NCBI GenBank assembly: GCA_903839855.1 | Contig: CAIMEB010000226.1 | Span: forward strand, 1-46,687 | Reading direction: 5' to 3' | Length of the DNA stretch: 46,687 bases | From: an uncultured Methylococcaceae bacterium | Lineage (GTDB): Bacteria > Pseudomonadota > Gammaproteobacteria > Methylococcales > Methylomonadaceae | Shown: one piece after another, positions 46,591 to 46,687 of the stretch | Numbering within the stretch: the first letter of the stretch is position 1 | Layout: each line of letters begins with the position of its first letter | The notes under the pieces: model-generated | Told to the model about the DNA's origin: nothing | Database searches by the model: none | What the model saw: only the letters and a program-made list of their open reading frames with translations | Program-made: the position numbers and the translations under genes

Positions 46591-46687
46591 TAATGCTCCA
46601 ATTTACCTAAAAATATGACATGCTTAAAATCAAATTCACAGAGGCCGAAGTTGAACAGTTATACCAACAATTCATGGAACATCCTTC
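46591..46687 (+). mobile_element. Left end of probable IS630-type insertion in csgG
   Basis: CsgG homology is lost between about 46577 and 46606, and a transposase-like reading frame starts at 46620 in the opposite direction. IS630 elements insert at TA, and TATA occurs at 46589-46592, so the junction is placed there tentatively. The right end lies outside the window. Confidence 0.5.
46620..46687 (+). CDS. Transposase N-terminus, IS630-like (partial)
   Basis: The first 23 codons read MLKIKFTEAEVEQLYQQFME followed by HPS, in the style of IS630-family transposases, which often begin with a short strand and then a helix ending in 'HP(H/S)P' before the helix-turn-helix. Only the N-terminus is in the window, so the family call is moderate. 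Confidence 0.55.
   Translation, partial: MLKIKFTEAEVEQLYQQFMEHP

Overview
The window reads as a chromosomal segment of a gammaproteobacterium with moderately low G+C. The synteny hslV-hslU-DUF971-ubiE-ubiJ-ubiB, rpsF-rpsR-DUF2232-rplI, a Pseudomonas-type PstC with a large periplasmic insert, WaaA and aerobic HemF all fit Gammaproteobacteria. A methanotroph of the Methylococcales is my best guess, but that is inference from general gene style and not from a diagnostic methane-oxidation gene. No tRNA, rRNA or CRISPR array was seen.

Layout. 1-370: degenerate 21-bp tandem repeats, open in one frame off the left edge. 371-3893: an HTTM-DCC membrane protein, a 43-residue membrane peptide with its own terminator, a secreted protein and a membrane protein of unknown function, and a DUF2970 protein. 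3982-8923: metH, a glutaredoxin-like gene and a ZIP metal transporter in one direction. 9111-10686: a DUF1097 membrane protein behind a leader that can form competing RNA structures, then a PfkB sugar kinase. 10732-15940 (minus): a tight run of a PP-loop/NFACT-R thiolase candidate, TusA, a CDF metal transporter, ArgJ, a Nudix-ThiE fusion and a membrane protein. 16022-19500 (minus): waaA, then the rpsF-rpsR-DUF2232-rplI ribosomal operon. 19799-22753 (minus): a large hybrid sensor kinase.

23197-32172 is a phosphate block. A CYTH-CHAD protein and a SixA phosphatase are divergently transcribed beside a Pho-box-controlled pstS-pstC-pstA-pstB-phoU operon that has an internal terminator after pstS. 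32263-37495 (minus) holds hslVU and the ubiquinone genes ubiE, ubiJ and ubiB. Then come a lipoprotein, mobA, and a hemF-DUF2797-class A PBP operon, in which the PBP carries a 13-unit Pro/Lys repeat tail. The right end is a curli locus: two curlin-repeat proteins downstream of a csgG that lacks its 5' part, where what looks like the start of an IS630-type transposase begins on the other strand. The secretion channel of this curli locus therefore appears to be broken by an insertion.

The items most worth a second look are the PP-loop/NFACT-R + TusA pair (a candidate uncharacterised RNA sulfur-transfer system), the alternative-structure leader before the DUF1097 gene, the interrupted csgG, and the CYTH-CHAD/SixA/Pst neighbourhood.
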